Source: Deltaproteobacteria bacterium (lineage in GTDB: Bacteria; Desulfobacterota; Desulfarculia; Adiutricales; Adiutricaceae). From it: a stretch of 6,435 nucleotides of DNA. Shown here in pieces: positions 1 to 5,979 of the stretch. Location: the NCBI GenBank assembly GCA_031288745.1, contig JAITQT010000160.1, positions 1 through 6,435 on the forward strand. The letters are read 5' to 3'. Below the pieces are notes generated by a model. That model was not told the DNA's origin. It was given only the letters and a program-made list of their open reading frames with translations, and did no database searches. Each line of letters starts with the position of its first letter. Position 1 is the first letter of the stretch. The position numbers were made by a program, and so were the translations under genes.

Positions 1-6
1 ATGGTG

Positions 7-621
7 TTATCCTTTTTTAGTGGCGACTAATTATGACTAGAGCCTGCCCAGCCAGCTTGACGCGCTTAACGTCCTCATAAGTGACCGGCGGAGTTGCCAC
101 CGCCTGCCTTACAAGCCAGTAAAACAACTTCCCGCCTTCTTTCGATTTCCTTCGGTTGAATCGGAACGTGAACTACTCTAGGTAGTAATCCAAGTAGTCA
201 GGTTTAACCGCCCCTTGATAAGTACCTAAGAGCCACCTTTTGAGCAGGGATATGACGGTATGGATATGGGGCAGGGCGTTTTTGTCCTTGTTCATCTTCC
301 GCACTTCATGTTTGAAGCCGGCTCCGTTGAGTTTGTTATAACCTCGCAAACCATCTGTTATCACGAGCGTCAGTGGCAGATGAGTGTCTTGGAACACGGT
401 TCCGGCCAGAATGGATAGGTTTTTTCGGCATTTGGTACATTTCAGGACTTTGCTGTAATGCCAGAAGTTTTCCCCTCCACATTTGGAGCAGCGAGGCCCA
501 TCGGGCCAGCGCATTTTGTCCAGGTATTCGAAACATTTGGTTTCATCCGAGAACCTTCGCTCAAAGCCGACTTGATTCATAGGATAATTTTCCATGCCAA
601 AAGCTTACTGAATAAGGATGT
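7..621 (-). mobile_element. Degenerate IS1595-family insertion sequence remnant
   Basis: This is the probable extent of the element around the broken transposase gene. The boundaries rest on a weak inverted-repeat match: 7-20 on the plus strand (TTATCCTTTTTTAG) against the reverse complement of 608-621 (ACATCCTTATTCAG), 10 of 14 identical. The transposase start lies 12 bases inside one repeat and its original stop codon lies inside the other, as expected for a compact insertion sequence. No target-site duplication can be seen, because the left end touches the window edge. The family call is firm from the protein; the exact ends are tentative. Confidence 0.5.
17..595 (-). pseudogene. IS1595-family (ISXO2-like) transposase, internally deleted and with an in-frame stop
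   Basis: The gene starts at 595 (ATG) and reads 140 residues to a TAG at 173-175. The same frame then continues through the rest of the family C-terminus to a TAA at 17-19. Seen: an N-terminal zinc ribbon (C36-x2-C39 and C53-x2-C56), the AGTVFQDT motif that precedes the catalytic domain in this family, then directly the second catalytic Asp in ITDGLRGY (D81), an LLKRWLLGTYQGAV block, and, beyond the TAG, FRFNRRKSKEGGKLFYWL. Family transposases are roughly 300 residues. Here the segment between AGTVFQDTHLPL and TLVITDG, which should hold the first catalytic Asp, is missing, with the junction near 361-375. The deletion kept the frame; the nonsense codon came separately. With the first Asp lost and the C-terminus cut off, the protein cannot transpose. 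Translation of the 140-residue remnant is unlikely to matter. Confidence 0.9.
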
Positions 622-791
622 TCCTGTTAACTGGAAATATCTTCAAAAGTTTCAGTCACCCAGATACCCATGAATATTTATTTTTAGCCTCGATTTATCC
701 CTATTCCATAGCCTTTAATAACTACTTTTTTGACCTAATTTAAGTATCAAAGAAATTTTACTCTTTTTTTTCGTCTTAATTACATATTTCC

Positions 792-821
792 TTGACTAGA
801 CCATTGCTTAGCTGCTATAAT
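792..821 (+). promoter_or_regulatory. Sigma-70 promoter candidate, near consensus
   Basis: TTGACT at 792-797 (5 of 6 to the -35 consensus) and a perfect TATAAT at 816-821 are separated by 18 bases, which predicts a transcript start near 829. No open reading frame follows within 900 bases, so the target is unknown. It could be a small RNA, a very long chaperone leader, or the promoter of a decayed gene. In AT-rich DNA such matches arise by chance, but one this close to consensus with correct spacing is less common. A 31-bp inverted repeat covers the -10 box. Confidence 0.45.
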
Positions 822-840
822 AATATATTATACTTCAGCT
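810..840. repeat. 31-bp inverted repeat over the -10 box
   Basis: Arms AGCTG-c-TATAATA (810-822) and TATTATA-ctt-CAGCT (826-840) flank a 3-base centre. The inner 7-bp arms are perfect and an outer 5-bp pair matches perfectly after short unpaired bases. It overlaps the -10 box of the promoter at 792-821, the position expected of a repressor operator. It could instead be a cruciform or an RNA hairpin at the 5' end of the transcript. Confidence 0.5.
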
Positions 841-1227
841 ACTTAAAAAAAATTAATGCAGCTTTTTATAGTATAGCCTTAGGCCCTTTGTAAGCCTCTT
901 CAGAGGAGAATAGTTAAGCTAAAACTATTGATCAAATTGCTTTATTTCTAGAAAATTTTTAACTTATATTAAACTTGCGCAAATAAATTTTAGTTTTACG
1001 CCTATCTTATGTGATATCATTTTCAAGCGCAAATAGAGCTTACCCAATGGCGCACAAAAAAAAACGCCGACAACTACTAAGACTTGATTTGTTAAAAAAT
1101 CTTTTTTACATCATTTAATTATCAACCTTTATTAAATTTAATACTCTAACTAATAGCAGTAATATAATTAAATATGATATTTTTTTAGCTTAAATTAAAT
1201 CACTATTAATTTATGATACCTTCCGAT

Positions 1228-1244
1228 TTGGCACCTTTTTTGCA
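1228..1244 (+). promoter_or_regulatory. Sigma-54 (RpoN) promoter candidate
   Basis: TTGGCAC at 1228-1234 and TTGCA at 1240-1244 form the -24/-12 elements. The invariant GG (1230-1231) and GC (1242-1243) are exactly 12 bases apart, as sigma-54 requires. Agreement with the consensus YTGGCACGN4TTGCW is complete except for C in place of G after GGCAC. The predicted transcript start is near 1255. The next gene, a secretion chaperone, begins about 560 bases downstream, so the leader would be unusually long and would cross the hairpin at 1761-1795. Alternatively it drives a non-coding RNA or is a leftover of a lost gene. Confidence 0.55.
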
Positions 1245-1601
1245 ATAAAAACCACAAAAAAACGGCAATTTAATCTCTAGGTAACCATTCACCAGACCTT
1301 AATCTTACCCACTGCCTCGGCAGGAGTTAGCTGTATTAGAGTATCAGATCTAGCCTTAAGCTATTAAATACGTTTTTTTTAGATTCTCCTTGAGGTTAAT
1401 ATCAAGATTTTTTTTAATTTATATTATTTGGGGAAATTGCTCCTATAAGAAACTGAAATTGTTGAGGTCTGGGTTTTTCTAACAAATTAGGTTTGGCCCC
1501 TTAAAGTTCACAACTAACAAGTTATAAACTGATACTGGCCAAAAAACTAAATAACGTCGATGAATTTCATCTTCATTTCTTTCAAGCGCCTTTAAATTTT
1601 T

Positions 1602-1629
1602 CCCAAACTTGGGCTTAGCTAGCCTAAGC
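1602..1629. repeat. Two adjoining inverted repeats upstream of the chaperone genes
   Basis: CCCAA/TTGGG (1602-1606 and 1609-1613) is followed at once by GCTTAG/CTAAGC (1613-1618 and 1624-1629, five-base centre). They share base 1613, so the two stems would compete in RNA. As DNA they could be operator half-sites. They lie inside the predicted leader of a transcript from 1255. No known regulator motif is recognised. Confidence 0.35.
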
Positions 1630-1760
1630 GGCTAAAAGTTTGACTATTTTCTTCCTCCCTATTGTTTTTTTGGTTTATTTGGCCAGCCTTTAACTGTTTC
1701 GGGCGCTAGACTAACCTACCTATCCAAAGGGAGCATCAAATTTTTTTTATATTATTTTAC

Positions 1761-1795
1761 AACCCCTCGACTTAAGCTGAGGGAAGGTTTTTTTT
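1761..1795 (+). terminator. Terminator-like hairpin in the chaperone leader, possible attenuator
   Basis: AACC-CCTC (1761-1768) can pair with GAGG (1779-1782), a GAA bulge, and GGTT (1786-1789), with a ten-base loop. Eight T (1788-1795) follow, so the last stem bases run into the T-run. This looks like an intrinsic terminator on the plus strand. It ends 21 bases before the chaperone ATG at 1817, leaving no room for a promoter in between, so any transcript that expresses the chaperones must pass through it. A rival pairing, GGGA (1781-1784) with TCCC (1797-1800), would break the terminator stem. Either it is inefficient or it regulates by attenuation. Confidence 0.45.
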
Positions 1796-1816
1796 ATCCC
1801 TTTTTGCGAGGAACTT

Positions 1817-2257
1817 ATGAGTGCTAAACGTATTTCCGCCCTTTTGGCTAAGCCTTTGGGGATTTCCGATTTCCAGCTGACCCCAGATGAACCGACCTCG
1901 TTAATTATACGTTCGCTTAAGGTTCATTTAGTTTATTTAAGCGAACTGGGCTGCATTTGGGCCGAGATCCCCGTAGGGCCGCTTCCGCCGAAAGGTAGCC
2001 CTAATCGCGAAATTTTGATTCGAGAGCTATTGGAGGCCGACTTTAACCGGCAAGGTTCCGACGGAGGAGTTTTCTCCATGGATCCCTTAGGGTTTGTTTT
2101 TTTAGAGCACCAATGGTTCTTACCCTCCTCTAGGGAAGAACAACTACCTGACGAGCTTGGCCGCGCCGTCATCTTAGCCGAAAATTGGGCCGAGCGTTTA
2201 ACTAAGGAGGCCGAGGCCGCGCACGCTCAATCCGATCCTAACTTTATCATGGTATAA
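1817..2257 (+). CDS. Type III secretion chaperone, CesT-like (class I), first of pair
   Basis: This gene encodes 146 residues. Class I chaperones are small acidic cytoplasmic dimers that bind the N-terminal region of a T3S effector, keep it secretion-competent and bring it to the export ATPase. Size and layout fit the family: an N-terminal helix (about 4-14), a beta-rich middle (about 28-52), the helix-strand signature LIRELLEADFNRQGSDGGVFSMDPLGFVFLEHQW split over residues 67-100, and a C-terminal helix (about 111-136, with ENWAERL). The pattern of a leucine-rich helix, a small-residue turn (GSDGG), 'DP.G.V.L' and a C-terminal amphipathic helix is typical of CesT proteins. No signal peptide or membrane segment is seen. 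The ATG is preceded by GAGGA (1808-1812) only four bases away, a slightly tight spacing. It is followed 10 bases later by a second chaperone, probably in one transcript. Which effector it serves is not shown by sequence. Confidence 0.8.
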   Translation: MSAKRISALLAKPLGISDFQLTPDEPTSLIIRSLKVHLVYLSELGCIWAEIPVGPLPPKGSPNREILIRELLEADFNRQGSDGGVFSMDPLGFVFLEHQWFLPSSREEQLPDELGRAVILAENWAERLTKEAEAAHAQSDPNFIMV

Positions 2258-2267
2258 AGGAGAATTA

Positions 2268-2747
2268 ATGTCTAACCGCCAAATAGTCGATCGCATGATC
2301 ACCGCCTTAGGCGAAAGCCTTGGTCAACCGGATCTGGCTCTTAATCAAGACGGGGCCTTAACCCTCAACCCCTCTCCATATTGGTTCGCCTTCAATTGGG
2401 ACAAAGAGCAAGAAACCCTCCACATTAGAGTCCACGCCGGCGATATCTCTGGAGCTGAAAATCAAGCCGAACTTTTAGAAGACGCCCTTATGGCCAATCG
2501 CTACTTTGAGGGTGTGGCCGGTGGGGCTTTGGGTCTCTACGGGCAAGATTTAGTCCTCTCTTACCGCCTTGACTTCCCCTTGGTCGCTCCTTCCATTGAC
2601 GAAGAGGTCAAAAGCCAATTCGCAGAAGAGGATTTAAACCAAGAAATTACCCCGGAGGCCGAGGAGGCCTTTTTAATCGAGTTTCTACCAAGGCTTGCTG
2701 GCGCAGCTTCGGTTTTTCTGAGCGGCTGCGGGGTCAAAGTTCCCTGA
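2268..2747 (+). CDS. Type III secretion chaperone, CesT-like (class I), second of pair
   Basis: This gene encodes 159 residues, strongly acidic, with the same architecture as the gene before it: an N-terminal helix (about 3-18), a strand region (LTLNPSPYWFAFNW, 31-44, and LHIRVHAGD, 51-59), a helix (ENQAELLEDALMANRYF, 64-80), the family-like turn and strands (GVAGGALGLYGQDLVLSYRLDF, split over 82-103), then a C-terminal helical part (about 127-153). The acidic stretch 111-133 is richer in Glu/Asp than in the upstream gene. The start is set by a strong AAGGAG (2257-2262) that overlaps the preceding TAA and sits five bases before the ATG, suggesting translational coupling. The two chaperones are clearly diverged, so they may form a heterodimer or serve different substrates. 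Both precede the large putative effector, consistent with the usual chaperone-effector pairing. Confidence 0.8.
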   Translation: MSNRQIVDRMITALGESLGQPDLALNQDGALTLNPSPYWFAFNWDKEQETLHIRVHAGDISGAENQAELLEDALMANRYFEGVAGGALGLYGQDLVLSYRLDFPLVAPSIDEEVKSQFAEEDLNQEITPEAEEAFLIEFLPRLAGAASVFLSGCGVKVP

Positions 2748-2792
2748 TTACTCATCTTTTAACCAATAGAGCCCTTTACAATTACCTAAATC

Positions 2793-2856
2793 TTAAGGCC
2801 TTAGGCCTTAAAGACGCTTATGGTCCCCTTGGGCACCTCTATCCAGGTGGTGCCAA
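2793..2856. repeat. Two inverted repeats between chaperone and effector genes
   Basis: The first is a perfect 8-bp palindrome with a 3-base centre: TTAAGGCC (2793-2800) and GGCCTTAA (2804-2811). The second pairs TTGGGCACC (2829-2837) with GGTGCCAA (2849-2856), eight pairs with one bulged G. They lie about 200 and 155 bases upstream of the start predicted for the sigma-54 site at 2973-2989, the usual distance of enhancer sites for sigma-54 activators. They could instead be RNA stem-loops at the end of the chaperone transcript; neither is followed by a T-run, so they are poor intrinsic terminators. Confidence 0.4.
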
Positions 2857-2972
2857 CTTTATTAGCGACAAATCCTGCCCCTCATTTTTTTGGTTAAACT
2901 CTAAATCGCCTAAAAGTCTAAATTTCTCCTATTTAGTATGTTCGGTGGCCTTTACCTAAGATTAAAACGAGC

Positions 2973-2989
2973 TTGGCCCCTAGTTTGCT
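2973..2989 (+). promoter_or_regulatory. Sigma-54 (RpoN) promoter candidate for the effector gene
   Basis: TTGGC at 2973-2977 and TTGCT at 2985-2989 place GG (2975-2976) and GC (2987-2988) exactly 12 bases apart. The -12 element is perfect; the -24 element has CCC where ACG is preferred after TGGC. The predicted start is near 3000, giving a 112-base leader before the effector ATG at 3112. A weaker sigma-70-like alternative lies just downstream: TAGACA (3000-3005), 18 bases, TTAAAT (3024-3029). The sigma-54 match is favoured for its exact geometry and because a second such site occurs upstream of the chaperones. Confidence 0.55.
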
Positions 2990-3047
2990 AATATTTTTCT
3001 AGACAATACTTGTTTTAGCTCACTTAAATTTTAAGAGTTAACTTGCC

Positions 3048-3070
3048 AAGCGCAAAATTTCTTTGCGTTT
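3048..3070. repeat. Palindrome in the effector leader
   Basis: AAGCGCAAA (3048-3056) and TTTGCGTTT (3062-3070) form nine pairs including one G-T, with a five-base loop. The stem lies about 50 bases into the predicted leader and 41 bases before the ATG, followed by a 12-base A run (3075-3086). It lacks a T-run on the plus strand, so it is not a terminator. An operator or a stability or translation element in the mRNA is possible. Confidence 0.4.
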
Positions 3071-3111
3071 AATCAAAAAAAAAAAATCGAATATGTCTAA
3101 GGAGATCTCTA

Positions 3112-5208
3112 ATGAGTAACTTAACTGTTAATAACGCTGCCAGCCCCGCCCTTAGTTTCGAGCCTCCCTTAAACATTTCCGAACCGGCCCCAGCGCCTCC
3201 GGCCCCCAATCCTATTCTCCTCTCCGCGCCTCCTGCAGCCACAGCCTTAGGCAACGCAGGAGCCTTAAACGGTGCTCAGCTCGCTCCAGAGCCAGCCGCC
3301 CCATTAGCCTCCGCTCCAGCGGCGGCCGCGCCTCCAAGGTCAACTAGCCAAGTTCCCTTTCACTTAGTTTACGCTGCCCCTCATTTAAGACAGGCCATTG
3401 ATGCTAACCTTAGAGCCAATGCCCTTAGGCGTCAAAATCCCAACCTTACCCCGCTAATGCTAGATCTCGGCCGGGTGGCTATGATGCCCAATAACGGCAA
3501 AATTCCGCCAGCGCTCATTGCCAAATACGTTAGGCAGGGAGCGGCCATTTTTGCTCAAATTCAAAATGGTCATTATCAGCAATTCCAGCCCAATCAAAGC
3601 CCCCAGCCCGTAGGCGAAGACGAAGTGGCCTTGGTTATGTGGTACCTACAGGCCCTAGCCTCTTCCAAAGCCTCTGCCTCTGCCGGTCAAGATCCAAACG
3701 AGCTTAGATCATTTAAAGAAGGCGGCTTACTAATTGAAGATGGTCAAGGGCATTTGGAGCATTTTTTTAAACTGGCCAATTCTTACGAGCGAATATCGAG
3801 CCACTTTCCTCAATTCCAAAACCAAGCCGGGTGCGGTGCCAGTGGGGTAGACATCTTTAACGTGCCCTTACCTAACGGGCGCAAGTCAGTTCTTTTCCAA
3901 AAGCTACCCCAAGATGAACCGACTACCAACTCAGGATTAATCTACGTTAAAATGGAGCCTCACGGTCAACGTGGCCTATCGCTTAAAGGCACTGGCCGCA
4001 GAGGTGACGTCTCCATAGGGTTCTTCGGTGCCCTTAAACGATTTTTCGCTAACCTTGGCGATCGCCTAGGGCGTGCCTTTAGCCGCGACCACTCGTTAGC
4101 GGCCAGAGCGGCCGGAGTCGATAACCTAGAGATAACTCCGCCAGGCCTAAGCGATAAATTTTTTTCCTTCAGCTACTCTTTATTAGAAGAAATTGGCAGC
4201 TCGCTTCCCTTTGAGCCTATCGTAAACACGATTTTTGACTCTATGGTTGACAATTCTTCTCAACAAGTCTATAAAGCCTTTAAGGCCATAAACCAAGCCT
4301 TAAGACAAGCTGAGGCCATAGAGGATGGAACCGCAGGTAAAGAGCGGTGTATTGAGCGTTTAAATCAATTTAAAAATCAGATTCTACTTCCCCTAGGCGA
4401 CCATAGCCAGCTTCGCTTTGGACGTGAGGTAATCTTAACCCAAAATGAGTTTGGTCAGATTTTTCCTCAACCAGTGACCGACCGCAATTGGGAGGGTACC
4501 ATTCAAGGCAGCCGAAGGACCAACGAGAGGGAAAATCAAGAGCTGGAAAACCATATGAACGCTATGTTTTCCATGAGAGGGGCTCAACAGGCACAGGAAA
4601 TAAGATATTGCAACTTAGATTTCAAGCGCGGGGCTAATCTTACTCTCTTCCAAGCCTCTCAACAAGAAGGTCAGCCCCCAGAAATAATCTACGACACCCA
4701 TACCGATCAAAGGGCTCGCAGTCCTGAACTTGTTCAAAACGGGCTGGCCCCTGAGCCTTCAGACGGCAAATATCTCCCAGAGGTGATTGACGAGCGTCTT
4801 CGCGATTTCGGAGGAAGCCAAGCCTTTTCCGATCTTATGAGGATCCCTTTGAGTCATATTAGCCAGGGTGATTTACTCGCTCTGACTGATTACCAATTTC
4901 TGACCCATACCGGACGCTTTATAGGTGAGACCGCTTTTACGCTTGGTAACGCATTTACCCTAACCAGGCTTTCGCCTCCCGTGCTCCCCGGTCAAAGCCG
5001 GCCTACAATAGAGCGTTACGAATTTAAGGTCACCTGCCAGGCACGTGACCTGACCGATGAAGAGCACGACGAAAATGGTGGCCATTACCAAGGTAGCGTC
5101 AACCCCTTTATGACCTTAGAACTCTTTTACAATAACGCTGAAAATACGATGAACGCCAGGATAAAGGAGGCTCAAGTAAGTTACGATATTACTAGAACCT
5201 CAAATTAA
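3112..5208 (+). CDS. Putative type III secreted effector, 698 residues, family not recognised
   Basis: The ATG has a strong AAGGAGA (3099-3105) six bases upstream. Residues 1-78 are low-complexity, rich in Pro, Ala, Ser and Asn, without a Sec signal peptide or membrane segment. Such a disordered, Ser/Asn-rich N-terminus is typical of T3S signals and chaperone-binding regions. Residues 79-190 look helical (VPFHLVYAAPHLRQAIDANL begins the folded part). Residues 200-300 appear mixed and include an LFQKLPQDE...SGLIYVKMEPHG block (261-285). A basic amphipathic stretch follows (GFFGALKRFFANLGDRLGRAF, split over 303-323), which could bind membrane or nucleic acid. Residues 345-430 are predicted helical, and the C-terminal part (about 500-698) is strand-rich. 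No catalytic signature of known effector enzymes, no ankyrin, leucine-rich or pentapeptide repeats, and no transmembrane hairpin were recognised. The two T3S chaperones directly upstream are the main reason for the call. Codon use matches the chaperones, so it is not an obvious recent import. A T3S-exported structural or regulatory protein is an alternative. Confidence 0.65.
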   Translation: MSNLTVNNAASPALSFEPPLNISEPAPAPPAPNPILLSAPPAATALGNAGALNGAQLAPEPAAPLASAPAAAAPPRSTSQVPFHLVYAAPHLRQAIDANLRANALRRQNPNLTPLMLDLGRVAMMPNNGKIPPALIAKYVRQGAAIFAQIQNGHYQQFQPNQSPQPVGEDEVALVMWYLQALASSKASASAGQDPNELRSFKEGGLLIEDGQGHLEHFFKLANSYERISSHFPQFQNQAGCGASGVDIFNVPLPNGRKSVLFQKLPQDEPTTNSGLIYVKMEPHGQRGLSLKGTGRRGDVSIGFFGALKRFFANLGDRLGRAFSRDHSLAARAAGVDNLEITPPGLSDKFFSFSYSLLEEIGSSLPFEPIVNTIFDSMVDNSSQQVYKAFKAINQALRQAEAIEDGTAGKERCIERLNQFKNQILLPLGDHSQLRFGREVILTQNEFGQIFPQPVTDRNWEGTIQGSRRTNERENQELENHMNAMFSMRGAQQAQEIRYCNLDFKRGANLTLFQASQQEGQPPEIIYDTHTDQRARSPELVQNGLAPEPSDGKYLPEVIDERLRDFGGSQAFSDLMRIPLSHISQGDLLALTDYQFLTHTGRFIGETAFTLGNAFTLTRLSPPVLPGQSRPTIERYEFKVTCQARDLTDEEHDENGGHYQGSVNPFMTLELFYNNAENTMNARIKEAQVSYDITRTSN

Positions 5209-5365
5209 CTATATTGTTGCGGGATGTGTCGTCCCTTTCAATAGGCTTGGTACCACAGCGTTCTCCCTTGTGAACTGGCCCTTAATCATTCACATTAGTG
5301 AACGGACACTGCAAAGATAGAAAAATTACCCATGAGGGGCACTTATTTAGAGCGTACAGTTTATA
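5209..5365. other. Non-coding flank between effector gene and group II intron
   Basis: There is no credible gene. The stretch is less AT-rich than the spacers upstream of the effector and holds small inverted repeats (TTCAC 5289-5293 with GTGAA 5298-5302; GTTC/GAAC around 5261-5276). On the minus strand it is the 3' exon side of the intron. Its composition and short stems suggest it was once part of a structured RNA or an insertion element, but I could not assign it. Confidence 0.4.
5221..5238 (+). terminator. Weak terminator candidate after the effector gene
   Basis: GGGAT (5221-5225) pairs with GTCCC (5231-5235) across a five-base loop, one pair being T-G, and three T follow. It begins 12 bases after the effector TAA. 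The short stem and short T-run make it a modest candidate; no better terminator is seen before the intron. Confidence 0.3.
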
Positions 5366-5368
5366 GTA

Positions 5369-5452
5369 GGGTATAGCACTGGCGCGGTAGCTTCCGCCCC
5401 GTTTCCAGTACACCCTGTCAAACCGGGCGTGCGGAGGTACTGCACCTGGCTC
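5369..5452 (-). ncRNA. Group II intron domains V and VI
   Basis: Domain V runs from 5452 to 5418 on the minus strand. It opens with GAGCC, which includes the catalytic AGC triad, continues GGTGC, and closes with CGCACGCCCGGTTTGA. Compared with the usual form of this domain, the GAAA tetraloop reads TACC and two expected G-C pairs are A-C mismatches (opposite 5425 and 5431). Domain VI (5415 to 5369) folds well: GGGTGT pairs with ATACCC (one G-T), ACTGG with CCAGT, GCGG with CCGC. An unpaired GCT and adjoining adenines 7-9 bases from the intron end lie where the branch-point A belongs. Confidence 0.8.
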
Positions 5453-5857
5453 TCACTAAGGCCTTCTTATCACCGCACACGAATAGGCCTTCTTTCAGTG
5501 ACCTTGAAAAGGGGACACTCCCTATCCCGTGAGAAATTCTGATCTTCTCAGTGATATATAGTCATATCCGTAGTCATCAGGCTATACAACTTAATAGACA
5601 TAGCCACTATTTCACCCTTTCCCGCTTCCATGACCTGTTCTGTGTTAAAGGCCCTTCCCGCCACCGTGATTAGCTCTCTCTTAAATACTACGACCCTATC
5701 CGAGTCCCGCCCAGAGGCCTGGCCTATTTGTCGCAGGAAATCGGTTTTACGTCCGTCTCTAAGCATAACCTTCGCGGGTCTCCCGTGGTACCACATTCGC
5801 CCCCTTGTGTTTAGGCCATCGCCATAACCCCGGCGGGCTCGACAGACTTTATCTGCT

Positions 5858-5863
5858 AATTAT
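5858..5863. repeat. Target-site duplication, left copy
   Basis: AATTAT directly precedes the left inverted repeat of the MITE-like element; the identical copy lies at 5974-5979. A 6-bp match at exactly this place supports transposition into the intron. Confidence 0.65.
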
Positions 5864-5973
5864 GATCGAAGCGCAAAAACCTATTAAAATCAAAATAGTC
5901 TAAAAAATTAACTAGTAATTTTGCTATGTTACAAATTTAAGGATTGATAAAGGGGACTTTTTGCGCTGCGATC
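5864..5973. mobile_element. MITE-like element with 16-bp terminal inverted repeats
   Basis: GATCGAAGCGCAAAAA (5864-5879) and TTTTTGCGCTGCGATC (5958-5973) are inverted copies, 15 of 16 identical. The 78-base core is AT-rich and non-coding, unlike the more GC-balanced intron sequence on both sides. AATTAT occurs immediately outside each end (5858-5863 and 5974-5979), a 6-bp target-site duplication. This is the classic structure of a non-autonomous element moved by a transposase in trans. The parent family was not recognised. It does not share ends with the IS1595 remnant in this window. Confidence 0.75.
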
Positions 5974-5979
5974 AATTAT
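5974..5979. repeat. Target-site duplication, right copy
   Basis: AATTAT directly follows the right inverted repeat of the MITE-like element and matches the copy at 5858-5863. Confidence 0.65.

Larger units (their letters stand above)
622..1816. other. Long AT-rich non-coding region between the IS remnant and the chaperone genes
   Basis: No reading frame here has a start, ribosome site and protein-like composition. Stops are dense in all frames and homopolymer T and A runs are common. The sites worth naming (sigma-70 and sigma-54 promoter candidates, inverted repeats, terminator-like hairpin) are listed separately. A weak stem followed by six T (GATTT 1086-1090 with AAATC 1097-1101, T-run 1102-1107) could end a transcript from the promoter at 792-821, but the stem is only five mostly A-T pairs. 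The stretch may be the remains of lost genes, a long regulatory leader, or both. Confidence 0.6.

Noticed and set aside
373..673. Plus-strand open frames of 69 and 71 codons
   Set aside because: They are antisense to the IS1595 transposase remnant and have composition expected of an overlapping frame, with no start signal.
1046..1060. GTGCGCCATTGGG on the minus strand, resembling a group II intron 5' end
   Set aside because: Only the first seven or eight bases match; the downstream sequence lacks domain I, V or VI features.
1491..1510. TTGGCCCCTT, similar to the -24 element of the effector promoter
   Set aside because: The position that should hold the -12 GC reads TT, so the sigma-54 geometry fails.
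622..1816. CRISPR array, tRNA or rRNA in the long spacer
   Set aside because: There are no regularly spaced direct repeats and no cloverleaf or rRNA-like segment was recognised on either strand.
1933..2172. Minus-strand open frame opposite the first chaperone, and similar frames opposite the second chaperone and effector start (2561-2755, 3069-3254)
   Set aside because: They are shadows of well-supported plus-strand genes; the one at 3069-3254 simply mirrors the Pro/Ala-rich region.
5705..5740. CTGGCC...CGCA with GG-N10-GC spacing
   Set aside because: It lies inside the intron, the -12 element is TCGC rather than TTGC, and no gene follows.
5548..5796. Minus-strand open frame of 82 codons
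   Set aside because: It lies within the group II intron RNA, has no ribosome site and shows no reverse transcriptase or maturase motif; it is an accident of the structured RNA.
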